This document shows, one piece after another, positions 21,610 through 31,002 of a stretch of 64,000 nt of DNA (its first letter is position 1; every line of letters starts with the position of its first letter). The notes beneath the pieces were generated by a model. That model did not search any database and was not told the origin of the DNA. It saw only the letters and a program-made list of their open reading frames with translations. This stretch comes from Acidimicrobiaceae bacterium (lineage in GTDB: Bacteria; Actinomycetota; Acidimicrobiia; Acidimicrobiales; RAAP-2), in NCBI GenBank assembly GCA_003133665.1, contig PKYK01000023.1, forward strand, positions 1 to 64,000, given 5' to 3'. A program made the translations under genes and the position numbers.

Positions 21610-22287
21610 TCAGAGGGTCAGCGACGAAAGAACGCCGCCGATCAATGGTCCCCAGCCCTCGACGACACGCTCGTGGTCACGCCGCACGGCGTCGCCCGTC
21701 GTGGCCCCGGGCACCACGACCCACGTTTGGGGTCCAACGAACGCGGCGGCGACCGACCAGGCGGAGGGCGCGCCGACAAAGACGACGTCAGCGCTGCGCA
21801 GGAGGGCAATCTCATCATCACGTGGCGCCACCGGCCGCGTCTCGTAACAGGCCACGTGCACCACGTCGAGCCCCCGGTCGTTGAGGTCGTCGGCGAGCTC
21901 ACTGCGCATCTGCGAGGCCCCGAGCAACAGCACCGGGCCCCTCGTGATCCTCGCCGCGAGGTCCCGCGCGCGCGACGTCGCCTCACCCGTCACCGCGAAA
22001 CCTCGCTCGACGAGGGCCCTGGTCGACGCGGGACCCACGCTGAAGACGTCGGCGTCAGGCGCCAGTGCTTCACGCGCGAGGTCCAGGTAGTCCTTCGCTC
22101 GGGTGCTCGTCACGACGAGCGTCTCGTACTTCCCGACGTGCCCGCCGTCGGCGATCTCGCGAGCGACGTCGTCGATGGCGAGGTAGTGGGTGGTGGTGAG
22201 CGGAACGTCGTTCACCGTGAAGTCGTTGGGCAGCCACGTCCGCAGTTCGTCGTTCTTGCCGGCCTCGCGGGTCAGGACGACGTTCAT
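21610..22287 (-). CDS. hemD: Uroporphyrinogen-III synthase
   Basis: 225 aa; fold-like pattern (VSVGPASTRALVERGF, FVGAPSAWSVAAAFV) and position in the hem operon. Confidence 0.8.
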   Translation of the reverse strand: MNVVLTREAGKNDELRTWLPNDFTVNDVPLTTTHYLAIDDVAREIADGGHVGKYETLVVTSTRAKDYLDLAREALAPDADVFSVGPASTRALVERGFAVTGEATSRARDLAARITRGPVLLLGASQMRSELADDLNDRGLDVVHVACYETRPVAPRDDEIALLRSADVVFVGAPSAWSVAAAFVGPQTWVVVPGATTGDAVRRDHERVVEGWGPLIGGVLSSLTL

Positions 22288-22293
22288 CGTGCG

Positions 22294-23193
22294 CTATCGA
22301 TTCCAGCCCGGCAACGAGCCGCCACCCTCGTCGTCGTGCAGGAAACGAGCCAGTTCCGTTCCCAGGTCGACGGGATCGGTGCCTTGCGCGGACGAACGGA
22401 CACTGCGGCTTCCGTCGATGGCGATCATCACCGCGTGCAGCGAGACCATCCCGTCGAAGACCGAGGCGTGCGCGCCGGCCGGTATCGAACAGCCCGTGCC
22501 CAGCTCGCGCAGGAACGCCCGTTCAGCCGCCACCGCCGTCATGGCGGCGTGGTCGGAGATCTTCTCCACGAGCTCGCACGTCGCCCAATCGTCCGCGCGG
22601 ACCTCGAGGGCCAGCGCCCCCTGACCGACCTGGGGAACGAACCACGAGGGATCGAGTCGCTCCGCGATGCGATCGCTCTCACCCATCCGCTCGAGCGCCG
22701 CGGCGGCGGTGATGATGGCGTCGACCCCGTCGCGACCGGCGGTGCCGAGCCGGGTCGCCATGTTGCCCCGCAGCGCCACGACGCGAATGTCGGGTCGCCG
22801 CTCGAGCAGCAGGGCGCGGCGCCGCGGTGATCCGGTGGCGACGGTGGCACCCGGGCCCAGCCCGGCCAGTGACCGGCCGACGAGGACATCGGCCGGATCG
22901 CGTCGGTCGGGCACGCTCATCAATTCGAGACCGTCGGGGGTGACGCTCGGCACGTCCTTGGCGCTGTGCACGGCCACGTCGGCGTCGCCGTCGAGGACCG
23001 CCCGCTGGATCTCGATGGCGAAGACCCCTTGTCCCCCGAGGGTCGCCAGCGACACGTCGCGGTGTCGGTCACCGCTCGTCTCGACGTGGACGAGTTCGCA
23101 CTCGACCCCGTAGGCGGCCAATTTGGCACACACGAATTCGGCCTGCAGCAGCGCGAGGGGCGAGCGGCGGGTCGCCAGGCGAAGCACGCTCAT
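22294..23193 (-). CDS. hemC: Porphobilinogen deaminase (hydroxymethylbilane synthase)
   Basis: RLATRRSPLALLQAEFV, AVHSAKDVPS, RALLLERRPDIRVVALRGNMATRL, QVGQGALALEVR. Confidence 0.95.
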   Translation of the reverse strand: MSVLRLATRRSPLALLQAEFVCAKLAAYGVECELVHVETSGDRHRDVSLATLGGQGVFAIEIQRAVLDGDADVAVHSAKDVPSVTPDGLELMSVPDRRDPADVLVGRSLAGLGPGATVATGSPRRRALLLERRPDIRVVALRGNMATRLGTAGRDGVDAIITAAAALERMGESDRIAERLDPSWFVPQVGQGALALEVRADDWATCELVEKISDHAAMTAVAAERAFLRELGTGCSIPAGAHASVFDGMVSLHAVMIAIDGSRSVRSSAQGTDPVDLGTELARFLHDDEGGGSLPGWNR

Positions 23194-24452
23194 AGGTCGA
23201 AGAGACTGCGCGTGGCCTCGGTGAGCCGAACACCCTGGTCGGTCCCGGCCGCTTCCTTCAGCGCCACCGTCGGCCGGTGCGCGATCTTCGCGACCACCGA
23301 GTGCACGACGGAGAGGATCTTCTTGCGCTGCTCGGGCGTGAAGTCGTCGAGGTCACGATCACGTCGCGCCATCTCCGCGGCGACGATCTCGTCGAAGCGT
23401 TCGCGCAGTTCACTGACGATGGCCGCGGCACCGCGGGCGCGCTGGTCGGCCAGGAACCTCTCGACGTCGAGGAGTACCAGTTCCCTCGCGTGGTCGAGCG
23501 CCCCGTGACGCCCATCCAGGGCGCGCTCCACGCGGTCGCGCAGATCACCAATATCGACGCGTTGGATATTGGTGAGGTCCGCGACGTCGTGAGCGACCGC
23601 CCTGGGTATGCCCAGGTCGACGACGAAGAGCGGCTGGCGGCACTGCTCGAGGTGGCGACGGGTGAGAATCGGCGTCGGCACCTCGACCGCGACGACGGCG
23701 AGGCGGGCCGATGGCAGGTGCGCCTCGATGTCGGCCAGTGATCCGATGGAGAATCGCTCGTCGTCCACCTCGCGCGCCAGCGCCTCGGCCCGCGGGGAGC
23801 CCCGGTTGAGGAGGGTCAGATGACCGAGCCGCTGCGGCCCGCCCAGCAGGCTCTTGACGACGCCGGCGGCCAGCTGGCCCGCGCCGATGACGACCACGTC
23901 CGCACCTCGGAGCTCGTCGCCCAGGGCTTCGGTCGCCATCGACACCGAGGCCTGGGCGAAACTCGTCGTGCCCCGGCTGATCGCGGTCTCGTTTCGCACG
24001 CGCCGTCCCGTGGCCAGCGCACGGTGGAACAGTTCATCGAGTTCGGCTCCCGCGGTCTGTTCCTCGACGGCGAGCTCGAGTGCGCGGCGCAACTGACCCA
24101 AGACCTCGAACTCGCCGGGCACGACCGACTTGAGACCGGCCGCGACGGCAAAGAGGTGGTTCGCCACGCCGCGATCGAAGTGCACGGTCAGGAGATCCTG
24201 GAACTCGCTCGGGGCGAGACCGGTCGCCTCGGCGAGGGTGAACGTGATGTCGTCGATGGCGCCGTGGAAACGGTCGATCACCGCCACGACCTCCGTGCGA
24301 AGGCAGGTCGAGACGAAGACGGCTTCGTGGATGTTGCGGTGGCTGACGAGCGTGCGAAGGACCTTGCTCCACTCGTGTTCGGCCACGGTGGCGCGTTCCA
24401 GGAAATCCAGCGAGGCGTGCTCGTGATCAATACCTACAGATATCAGTGCCAC
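23190..24452 (-). CDS. hemA: Glutamyl-tRNA reductase
   Basis: SVGIDHEHASLDFLER, VFVSTCLRTEV, GRRVRNETAISRGTTSFAQASV; GGAGG RBS. Confidence 0.94.
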   Translation of the reverse strand: MALISVGIDHEHASLDFLERATVAEHEWSKVLRTLVSHRNIHEAVFVSTCLRTEVVAVIDRFHGAIDDITFTLAEATGLAPSEFQDLLTVHFDRGVANHLFAVAAGLKSVVPGEFEVLGQLRRALELAVEEQTAGAELDELFHRALATGRRVRNETAISRGTTSFAQASVSMATEALGDELRGADVVVIGAGQLAAGVVKSLLGGPQRLGHLTLLNRGSPRAEALAREVDDERFSIGSLADIEAHLPSARLAVVAVEVPTPILTRRHLEQCRQPLFVVDLGIPRAVAHDVADLTNIQRVDIGDLRDRVERALDGRHGALDHARELVLLDVERFLADQRARGAAAIVSELRERFDEIVAAEMARRDRDLDDFTPEQRKKILSVVHSVVAKIAHRPTVALKEAAGTDQGVRLTEATRSLFDL

Positions 24453-24476
24453 TGCGCCTCCGCGACCTGGGTCATG

Positions 24477-25172
24477 TTACGACCCGCGTGAGTGGTTCGC
24501 GGTGGCGATGCCGAGTGAGTGCAGGACGCCCCCGCCCAAGGGGCCCGTCCCGTTGTTGAGGTGGTACATCAGAATCTGCAACTCGATGGAGAAATCCACG
24601 TAGTGCACGGCCGTGCCGAGCGGTACGGTCAGCACCTGGGGCGCAAAGTTCAGCAGCGCGTGGATGTCGGCGGCCACCAGGCGCTCGGCGACGCCCTGGG
24701 CCGCACTCGCCGGCACGCACAGCACCCCCACGGTCGCCGGGATGATCGGCTCGTCCAGTGATTTGACGACGTGCCCGGCGACGGTGGTGCCGACCACGTT
24801 GGGATCGATGTCGTACAGCGCCGCCAACTGGGCGCCGCGAATCAGGAAGTTCGAGGAGTTCACGAGCGCGCGACCGAGGTTCCCGATGCCAACGACCACC
24901 ACGTCGTAGCTGCGGTCGTGACCGAGGGCCTCGCCGATCCGTTCGTTGAGCACGCTGACGTCGTAGCCGGCGCCGCGGGTCCCCAACGTGCCGAGCCCCG
25001 CCAGGTCGCGGCGCACCGTCGTCGCGGTCACCCCGGCCAATTCGCCGATGCGCTGGGAGTCGATTCGCCGCAGCCCCCGCGCGAGCCAGCCTTCGGCGAT
25101 CCGCTGGTAGACCGGCAGACGCCCGATCGTCGGTTCGGACAGTTTCCTCGTTCGCAGACGCGGGGTCGCCAT
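24477..25172 (-). CDS. rex: Redox-sensing transcriptional repressor Rex
   Basis: TIGRLPVYQRIAEGW, GELAGVTATTVRRDLAGLGTLGTRGAGYDV, GIGNLGRALVNSSNF. Confidence 0.94.
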   Translation of the reverse strand: MATPRLRTRKLSEPTIGRLPVYQRIAEGWLARGLRRIDSQRIGELAGVTATTVRRDLAGLGTLGTRGAGYDVSVLNERIGEALGHDRSYDVVVVGIGNLGRALVNSSNFLIRGAQLAALYDIDPNVVGTTVAGHVVKSLDEPIIPATVGVLCVPASAAQGVAERLVAADIHALLNFAPQVLTVPLGTAVHYVDFSIELQILMYHLNNGTGPLGGGVLHSLGIATANHSRGS

Positions 25173-25184
25173 GGCCCCACGTTA
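25170..25184 (-). promoter_or_regulatory. Candidate leaderless promoter -10 (TAACGT-N6-ATG), rex
   Basis: ACGTTA at 25179-25184 on +, 6 nt from the rex start codon. Confidence 0.5.
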
Positions 25185-25195
25185 GTAGAGGGTCC

Positions 25196-26002
25196 CTAGC
25201 GGCCCAATTGGCGGCTGCGCTCGGCGGCGGCGGCGACCGCTTCGAGGAACGCCGCGCGGACGGCCCGACCTTCGAGCATCCGCAGTCCGGCCGCCGTGGT
25301 GCCTCCGGGGGACGTCACCTGGGCGCGCAGCTCCTCGGGCGACTCACCCGTCTGGGCGAGCAACGCCGCCGATCCCTCGAAGGTTCCGATGACGAGCTTG
25401 CGCGATACCTCGCGCGACAGCCCCTGGTGCACCCCCGCATCGATGAGTGCTTCGACCACCAGATACAGATAGGCCGGCATCGGTCCCGACAGTCCGGTCA
25501 CCGCGTCGATGTTGCGTTCCGTGACCCGCACCACCGTACCCACGGCCCCGAGGATGGATTCGGCCCAGTCGAGATCATCCTTGGTGACGTGCGCCCCTCC
25601 GGCGATGGCGCTCACGCCCTTGCGAACGAGCACCGGGGTATTGGGCATCGAGCGGATGACGGCGACCGGTCCCGGGAACGCGGCCTCGATGCGCGCGGTC
25701 GAGAGCCCGGCGACGACCGACAAGAGCCTCGTCACGCCGCAGAGTCCGGCGACCCGCGCGGCACCTTCGGCGTGATCGGGCTTCACGCAGAGCACCACAC
25801 CCGTCTGGGGGCCCACGTGCCCGAGCTCCAACGAGGCGAGCACGCTGACCCCGGTGAAGCGCTCGGTCAACGCGGCGCGCTGTTCCTCGGAGTTCTCGAC
25901 AATGGCCAGTTGTTCGGGCGCGCACCACTCGGCCGCGAGCAGTCCCTCGGCCAGTGCCGAGCCCATGCGCCCACCGCCGACGATGATCAGTTCAAATGCC
26001 AT
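25196..26002 (-). CDS. proC: Pyrroline-5-carboxylate reductase
   Basis: IVGGGRMGSALAEGLL, IRSMPNTPVLVRKGVSAI, GLSGPMPAYLYLVVEALIDAGVHQGL, QVTSPGGTTAAGLRMLE. Confidence 0.95.
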   Translation of the reverse strand: MAFELIIVGGGRMGSALAEGLLAAEWCAPEQLAIVENSEEQRAALTERFTGVSVLASLELGHVGPQTGVVLCVKPDHAEGAARVAGLCGVTRLLSVVAGLSTARIEAAFPGPVAVIRSMPNTPVLVRKGVSAIAGGAHVTKDDLDWAESILGAVGTVVRVTERNIDAVTGLSGPMPAYLYLVVEALIDAGVHQGLSREVSRKLVIGTFEGSAALLAQTGESPEELRAQVTSPGGTTAAGLRMLEGRAVRAAFLEAVAAAAERSRQLGR

Positions 26003-26014
26003 ACTCGCACGCTA
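26000..26014 (-). promoter_or_regulatory. Candidate leaderless promoter -10 (TAGCGT-N6-ATG), proC
   Basis: ACGCTA at 26009-26014 on +, 6 nt from the proC start codon. Confidence 0.5.
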
Positions 26015-26031
26015 CAAGGTCGCCGAAACGC

Positions 26032-26517
26032 CTAGCGGGCTCGACGGCGGTGGAGCGCGGGCAGTCCCATCGCCATGGCGGTCGGGAATATTTCCTCGAC
26101 GTACGTCACGCTGGCCCCCACCAGTTCGTCGAGGCGATCCACGCTGAGTTCGCCCGTCGGGATGGATGTCACGAGATAGATCCCGTCTTCGGGCCCGATC
26201 GCCAGGTGAAGTCCCTTCAGGCCGGCGTTCTTCACCAAGAGGTAGCGGTAGAGCACCTCGCGGTGCTCCTCGGGGGCCGGCATCACCTCGGTCTCGACGT
26301 ACACGGTTCGCTGGCGCAACGAGAGCCAGATCGTGATCACGTCCTTCTCCTCACCGCGCAGGCGAAGCAACCAGTGGAAGTGGCCCCGGTCGTCTGGGAG
26401 TTCGCGGTGCTCGATCTCGCCGAGCATCCCTCCCGCGCGCCACTGCTCCCCCCATTGGCGCACGACCGCGTCGAGTCGCTCGACGTCGTTCCCGTCTCCG
26501 AGCGGTGCGCTCGTCAT
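26032..26517 (-). CDS. YbjN-domain / type III chaperone-like protein
   Basis: MTSAPLGDGNDVERLDAVV...; acidic protein between proC and mshA with NAGLKGLHLAIGPEDGIYLVTSIP. Confidence 0.6.
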   Translation of the reverse strand: MTSAPLGDGNDVERLDAVVRQWGEQWRAGGMLGEIEHRELPDDRGHFHWLLRLRGEEKDVITIWLSLRQRTVYVETEVMPAPEEHREVLYRYLLVKNAGLKGLHLAIGPEDGIYLVTSIPTGELSVDRLDELVGASVTYVEEIFPTAMAMGLPALHRRRAR

Positions 26518-26519
26518 CG

Positions 26520-27737
26520 TCAGCAGCGAACGAGACCCGAGAGCGCCAGTTGTTCGGTCAGTTCCGCGAGGGATTCGGCCGCTGAACGCCAGGTGTAGCG
26601 CCGCGCGAGCAACACCGCGCCCGTCGACATGGCGGTCGCGTGCTCGGGGTCGACCACGACGTCGACCGCGTCCGCCCACGCCACGGGGTCGCGTTCGAAG
26701 ATCAAGAAACCGTTCACGCCTGGCTCGATCAGCGTCATCAGGCCTCCGACCTCACTGGCCACCACCGGCGTGCCGCAGGCCGATGATTCGAGCGCGACGA
26801 GACCGAAGCTCTCGGAACGTGACGGCACGAGCGTGACGTCGGCCGCGCGCATCCACGTCGAGAGCAACTGATGCGCCTGGGGGGCGACGAAACTGACGTA
26901 CTCGATGACGCCGGCGTCGCGTACGCGTTCGTGCAGTCCGGCCAACGTGGCGCGACCGTCGGACCCCGACGGGCCGCCGACGATGGCGAGAAGTGCGTTG
27001 CGTCCGCGCGAGCGCATCTCGATCAACGTCTCGAGCGCCAGGTCGACGCCCTTCAGAGCCTGCAGACGTCCGACGAAGAGGAGCATCGTGGCTTGCGGAT
27101 CGATGCCCAGGGCCCGGCGCGCCTGGGGGCGATGACCCGGTGCGAAGAACGCGTGCTGTACTCCCAGCGGCACGATATGCACCCGCGACGGCGTGGCGTC
27201 GTAGAAGCGGACGAACTGTTCGGCCTCCACCTCGCAACTCGCCAGCACGGCGTCCGCACAGGCGAAGATGGCGGCCTCCTGGTGGGCCCGCTCCTCGGAC
27301 TCCGCCTCGAACGTCTCGGCCTTCACCCTCTCGAGGGTGTGGAACGTCATGATGAGCGGAATGTTGAGTTCGTGCTTCAACCGGTGCCCGGCCAGGCCGC
27401 TCAACCAGTAGTTGGCGTGAATCGCGTCCGGAGTGCCCGTGCAGCGAAACGCCGTCGCGACCGAATCGGTGAACTCCCGTACGTAGAGCGGCAGCTCGCT
27501 GCGCTCGAGAGGAGCGGCGGGGCCAGCGGTCACGTGATGAACGCGAAACCCCGGCTCGACCAGGACGGCATCGCGCACCTGAAGGTTGTCGCGCCGGGTG
27601 TAGACGTCGACGTCGTGGCCCAGGCGGGCCAGTGCGCTGGAGAGTTCGCGCACGTAGACGTTCATGCCCCCACCGTCGCCCGTGCCGGGCTGGGCCAGGG
27701 GCGAGGTGTGATAGGAGATAACGGCTAGACGGGCCAC
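26520..27737 (-). CDS. mshA: D-inositol-3-phosphate glycosyltransferase (mycothiol biosynthesis)
   Basis: ISYHTSPLAQPGTGDGGGMNVYVRELSSALARLGHDVDVYTRR and GT4 C-terminal domain (SRSESFGLVALESSACGTPVVASEVGGL). Confidence 0.92.
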   Translation of the reverse strand: MARLAVISYHTSPLAQPGTGDGGGMNVYVRELSSALARLGHDVDVYTRRDNLQVRDAVLVEPGFRVHHVTAGPAAPLERSELPLYVREFTDSVATAFRCTGTPDAIHANYWLSGLAGHRLKHELNIPLIMTFHTLERVKAETFEAESEERAHQEAAIFACADAVLASCEVEAEQFVRFYDATPSRVHIVPLGVQHAFFAPGHRPQARRALGIDPQATMLLFVGRLQALKGVDLALETLIEMRSRGRNALLAIVGGPSGSDGRATLAGLHERVRDAGVIEYVSFVAPQAHQLLSTWMRAADVTLVPSRSESFGLVALESSACGTPVVASEVGGLMTLIEPGVNGFLIFERDPVAWADAVDVVVDPEHATAMSTGAVLLARRYTWRSAAESLAELTEQLALSGLVRC

Positions 27738-27749
27738 GGATGGAGCCTA
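27735..27749 (-). promoter_or_regulatory. Candidate leaderless promoter -10 (TAGGCT-N6-GTG), mshA
   Basis: AGCCTA at 27744-27749 on +, 6 nt from the mshA start codon. Confidence 0.5.
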
Positions 27750-27787
27750 CCGGCGTTCCGCGAAATTACGCGGGGCGACGGCAGCGT

Positions 27788-28159
27788 CTACGAGTGCTGT
27801 TTCGAGAGGACTATCCACGCCACGTAGCGGGCCGGGACGAGGCCGAAGTCGCGCGAATCCGTTGAGGCGTCGACATTGTCACCTCGCAGGTCAAGTTGAC
27901 TTCCGACGCGACCGACGCAACGCTTGATCAACCACCGACCCGGATTGCGCGGATCTCGAACGACCACGACGTCGCCCGGACGAACCCGGCGCCACCGTCG
28001 CAGCGCCGTCAACCGCTCTCCGGGTACGTAGGTGGGCACCATCGACGATCCCTCCACGGCGACGCGCCGGACGAAGAACTCCACGAGTCGAGCCACGAGG
28101 ATGAACGCTACCGGAGGACTCTGACTAACCTGCGAGGTGTAAGGAAAGACCTGCGCCAC
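27788..28159 (-). CDS. sodX: S26 family signal peptidase, nickel-type superoxide dismutase maturation protease
   Basis: VEGSSMVPTYVPGERL, IKRCVGRVGSQLDLRGDNVDASTDSRDFG; divergent from sodN. Confidence 0.85.
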   Translation of the reverse strand: MAQVFPYTSQVSQSPPVAFILVARLVEFFVRRVAVEGSSMVPTYVPGERLTALRRWRRVRPGDVVVVRDPRNPGRWLIKRCVGRVGSQLDLRGDNVDASTDSRDFGLVPARYVAWIVLSKQHS

Positions 28160-28191
28160 GGCGCAGGTCGCACTAGTCGAAAGGCGAAGCT

Positions 28192-28608
28192 ATGACGCTT
28201 CTTTCACGAATCAATGCATTGCTGGATATCACCACGACCCCGCTCGTCGCCTCGGCGCACTGCGACCTACCCTGCGGCGTCTACGACCCCGCGCAGGCGA
28301 AGATCGAAGCGCAGTCCGTGAAGGCGTGCATGGAGAAGTACAACGCGTCGAGCGACTCCGACTTCAAGGTCCGCGCCACGATCATCAAGGAGGAGCGCTG
28401 CGAACTGGTCAAGCACCACCTCTGGGTTCTGTGGACCGACTACTTCAAGGTTGACCACCTGAAGGCCTTCCCCAACCTGCACGACCTCTTCTGGATGGCC
28501 ACGAAGTCAGCGGGCGACGCCAAGAAGTCCAACGACCCGGTGGTGGCCGACCGTCTCCTCAGCGAGATCGATGCCATTGCCGAACTCTTCTGGGCGACCA
28601 AGAAGTAG
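28192..28608 (+). CDS. sodN: Nickel superoxide dismutase
   Basis: 138 aa; nickel-hook HCDLPCGVYDP after a short leader. Confidence 0.96.
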   Translation: MTLLSRINALLDITTTPLVASAHCDLPCGVYDPAQAKIEAQSVKACMEKYNASSDSDFKVRATIIKEERCELVKHHLWVLWTDYFKVDHLKAFPNLHDLFWMATKSAGDAKKSNDPVVADRLLSEIDAIAELFWATKK

Positions 28609-28620
28609 ATCCGCACACAC

Positions 28621-28660
28621 AGAACCCCCGGTGGCCCAGCGCCGCCGGGGGTTCTGCTTT
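28621..28660 (+). terminator. Rho-independent terminator of sodN
   Basis: Perfect 11-bp stem AGAACCCCCGG (28621-28631) / CCGGGGGTTCT (28645-28655), then GCTTT. Confidence 0.88.
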
Positions 28661-28673
28661 GGAGTGACGAGGA

Positions 28674-28862
28674 CTAGGCGAGCTCCGGATGCGCCGGGCA
28701 GTTCGCCAGCAGCGGATTCGCCACCAAATCGGCGTCGACAATTGGTGTGCTGCAGACCTGGCACGTGCGATAGGTTCCGGAGCGAAGCCGCTCGAGCGCC
28801 TGATCGATCGAGTTCAACGTGGCCTCAATGGCCGAAACGCTCTCGTTGCTGAACTCAGACAC
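28674..28862 (-). CDS. TraR/DksA-like zinc-finger protein
   Basis: VSEFSNESVSAIEATLNSIDQALERLRSGTYRTCQVCSTPIVDADLVANPLLANCPAH; GTG start at 28862 (alternative ATG 28874). Confidence 0.7.
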   Translation of the reverse strand: MSEFSNESVSAIEATLNSIDQALERLRSGTYRTCQVCSTPIVDADLVANPLLANCPAHPELA

Positions 28863-29135
28863 GGCTAAGAACATACTCGGGAACGCGCAGCGCGCAGGCG
28901 GCCGCGGCCGCGCGCCAACCGGGGACTGAGGTCGATTCCGATTCTCCAGCATCATGGCGGTTCCCCGTGGCAGGGCCACGCCAGGCGCCATTCACTTCGT
29001 GGGACCCTGCACCGGTCCCAGCGCATGAACAGGGTGCCCAAGTTGGGCCAAACGTCCCGCATTTTCCACCGTTCGGCCACTCCGTTCCTGACAGGATGTC
29101 GACGGGTCATGATCTCAACGAAGCGAGGTCGGATC

Positions 29136-30269
29136 ATGGTGACATTGCCCGACGCGCCGGATTCGAAATCGCCAGCGACGTCCAGTGACGAGGCGACCGG
29201 TCCCGGCCGTGTCTGGCGCGCAACGGGAGGGACTGGCCGGCGGCTGCGAGCCCTCACCCGCAAAGAGTTCGTGCAGTTGCGACGTGATCGTCGCACCGTC
29301 CTGCTCATGATCGGCATGCCCCTGGTACTGCTGCTCATCTTCGGCTACGGAATCCGCCTCAGCGTCAACGGCATTGGCGCCGAACTGGTCGGCCACGACT
29401 CTTCCTTCGTCCGCCAGGCACTGACGCAGCACGACCGGTTCAAGGTGACGTCCGGGATTGCGCCAACCGAGTCCGCCGCTCGTGACGACCTGCTCCACGG
29501 CCGAGTGTCGGTGGCGGTCATGGTGGGGCCGTCCGGCCTGCCGACCTCGGTATTGGTCGACGGCAGCGACGCCTTCGTCGCCCAGAATTCGCTCGAGTAC
29601 CTGCGGTCGCTGGTCGCTTCACCCGGGGCGAACCCGGTGCGGACCAACGTGCTCTACAACCCCACCTTGCGATCGGCCGACTTCATGGTGCCGGCCGAAG
29701 TCGGCATGATCATGCTTTGGGTGGGCACCGTCGCCACCGCCATCGGCGTCGTTCGCGAACGTGAGCAGGGGACGCTCGAGCAACTTATGATGACGCCGAT
29801 CCGAAAGATCGAGTTAATGATCGGCAAGATCCTTCCCTACAGCGTGCTCACCCTGCTCGACGCCGTGCTGATCACCACGCTCGGCCTCTGGCTGTTCCGC
29901 GTGCCGATGCGGGGGAATCCTTTCGAGTTGCTCCTGTTCGCCGTCCCGTACCTGATCGCGGCACTGTCGATCGGCCTGCTCGTCTCGACGGTCGCTCAGA
30001 ACCAACGCCAGGCAATGCAGACGGCCGCGTTCATCCTCCTGCCCCAGGTCCTGTTGTCGGGAGCCATGTTCCCCCTGGCGGCCATCCCCTGGGGGATTCG
30101 CTGGGTCAGTCAACTGCTGCCGCTCACGTACTTCACTCCCATATCGCGCGGGGTGTTCCTGAAGGGGCTCGGCTTCGCCGACCTGTGGCCCCAGGTTGCC
30201 GTGCTCAGCGCGATGGCGGTCATCTTCACCGGTCTCGCCGCCATCTTCTTCAAGAGCCGGCTCGACTGA
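29136..30269 (+). CDS. ABC-2 type transporter permease
   Basis: FVQLRRDRRTVLLMIGMPLVLLLIFGYGI, VVREREQGTLEQLMMTPIR; start at 29136 preferred over 29025. Confidence 0.85.
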   Translation: MVTLPDAPDSKSPATSSDEATGPGRVWRATGGTGRRLRALTRKEFVQLRRDRRTVLLMIGMPLVLLLIFGYGIRLSVNGIGAELVGHDSSFVRQALTQHDRFKVTSGIAPTESAARDDLLHGRVSVAVMVGPSGLPTSVLVDGSDAFVAQNSLEYLRSLVASPGANPVRTNVLYNPTLRSADFMVPAEVGMIMLWVGTVATAIGVVREREQGTLEQLMMTPIRKIELMIGKILPYSVLTLLDAVLITTLGLWLFRVPMRGNPFELLLFAVPYLIAALSIGLLVSTVAQNQRQAMQTAAFILLPQVLLSGAMFPLAAIPWGIRWVSQLLPLTYFTPISRGVFLKGLGFADLWPQVAVLSAMAVIFTGLAAIFFKSRLD

Positions 30270-30276
30270 GGTGGCG

Positions 30277-31002
30277 ATGGACTTCGAAATCGAGGCTCGT
30301 GGACTGGTCAAGCGCTTTCGCGGTGCGATGGCGCTGGACGGCGTCGACATTGCGGTGGCGAGCGGGGAGATCTGCGGAGTCCTGGGGGCCGACGGGGCCG
30401 GCAAGACGACCCTGCTTCGCTGCATCGCCGGTCTCTACCGCCCCGACGCCGGTGCGGTGCGACCGGGCCGGGCCGGGCGCGACCGGGTGGGTTTCTCTCC
30501 GCAGGGCTTTCATATGTACGAAGACCTGACCGTCGCGGAGAACGTTCAGTTCTTCGGTTCGGTCTACGGTCTCGACCGGGCGACCCTTCAACAGCGGGCC
30601 GACGAACTCCTCGAATTCGCGGGACTCTCACAGTTTCGAAGTCGCCTCGCCGGCCAGCTGTCCGGCGGAATGCAGCAAAAGCTCACGCTGGCGTGTTCGG
30701 TGCTGCACCGCCCGCCAATCCTCCTGCTGGACGAGCCGACCACCGGCGTTGATCCGCTTTCGCGAAGGGAGTTCTGGCAACTCATCGAGGCATTGCGCGC
30801 TGACGGATCGACCATCTTGATGGCCAGCGCCTACTTCGACGAAGTCGAGCGTTGCGAGAAGGTGGTCTTTCTTCACGAGGGCCGAGTGCTGGCCGCCGGC
30901 ACGGTGGACGATCTGGCACCGGCGGGTGCGAGCCTCGAGGCTGCGTTTCGCGAACGAATGGCGTTGGCCTCGAGCGGAACACCAAACGGGGACCTCGGGT
31001 GA
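30277..31002 (+). CDS. ABC transporter ATP-binding protein
   Basis: Walker A GADGAGKTT, signature LSGGMQQK, LLLDEPTTGVD. Confidence 0.88.
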   Translation: MDFEIEARGLVKRFRGAMALDGVDIAVASGEICGVLGADGAGKTTLLRCIAGLYRPDAGAVRPGRAGRDRVGFSPQGFHMYEDLTVAENVQFFGSVYGLDRATLQQRADELLEFAGLSQFRSRLAGQLSGGMQQKLTLACSVLHRPPILLLDEPTTGVDPLSRREFWQLIEALRADGSTILMASAYFDEVERCEKVVFLHEGRVLAAGTVDDLAPAGASLEAAFRERMALASSGTPNGDLG

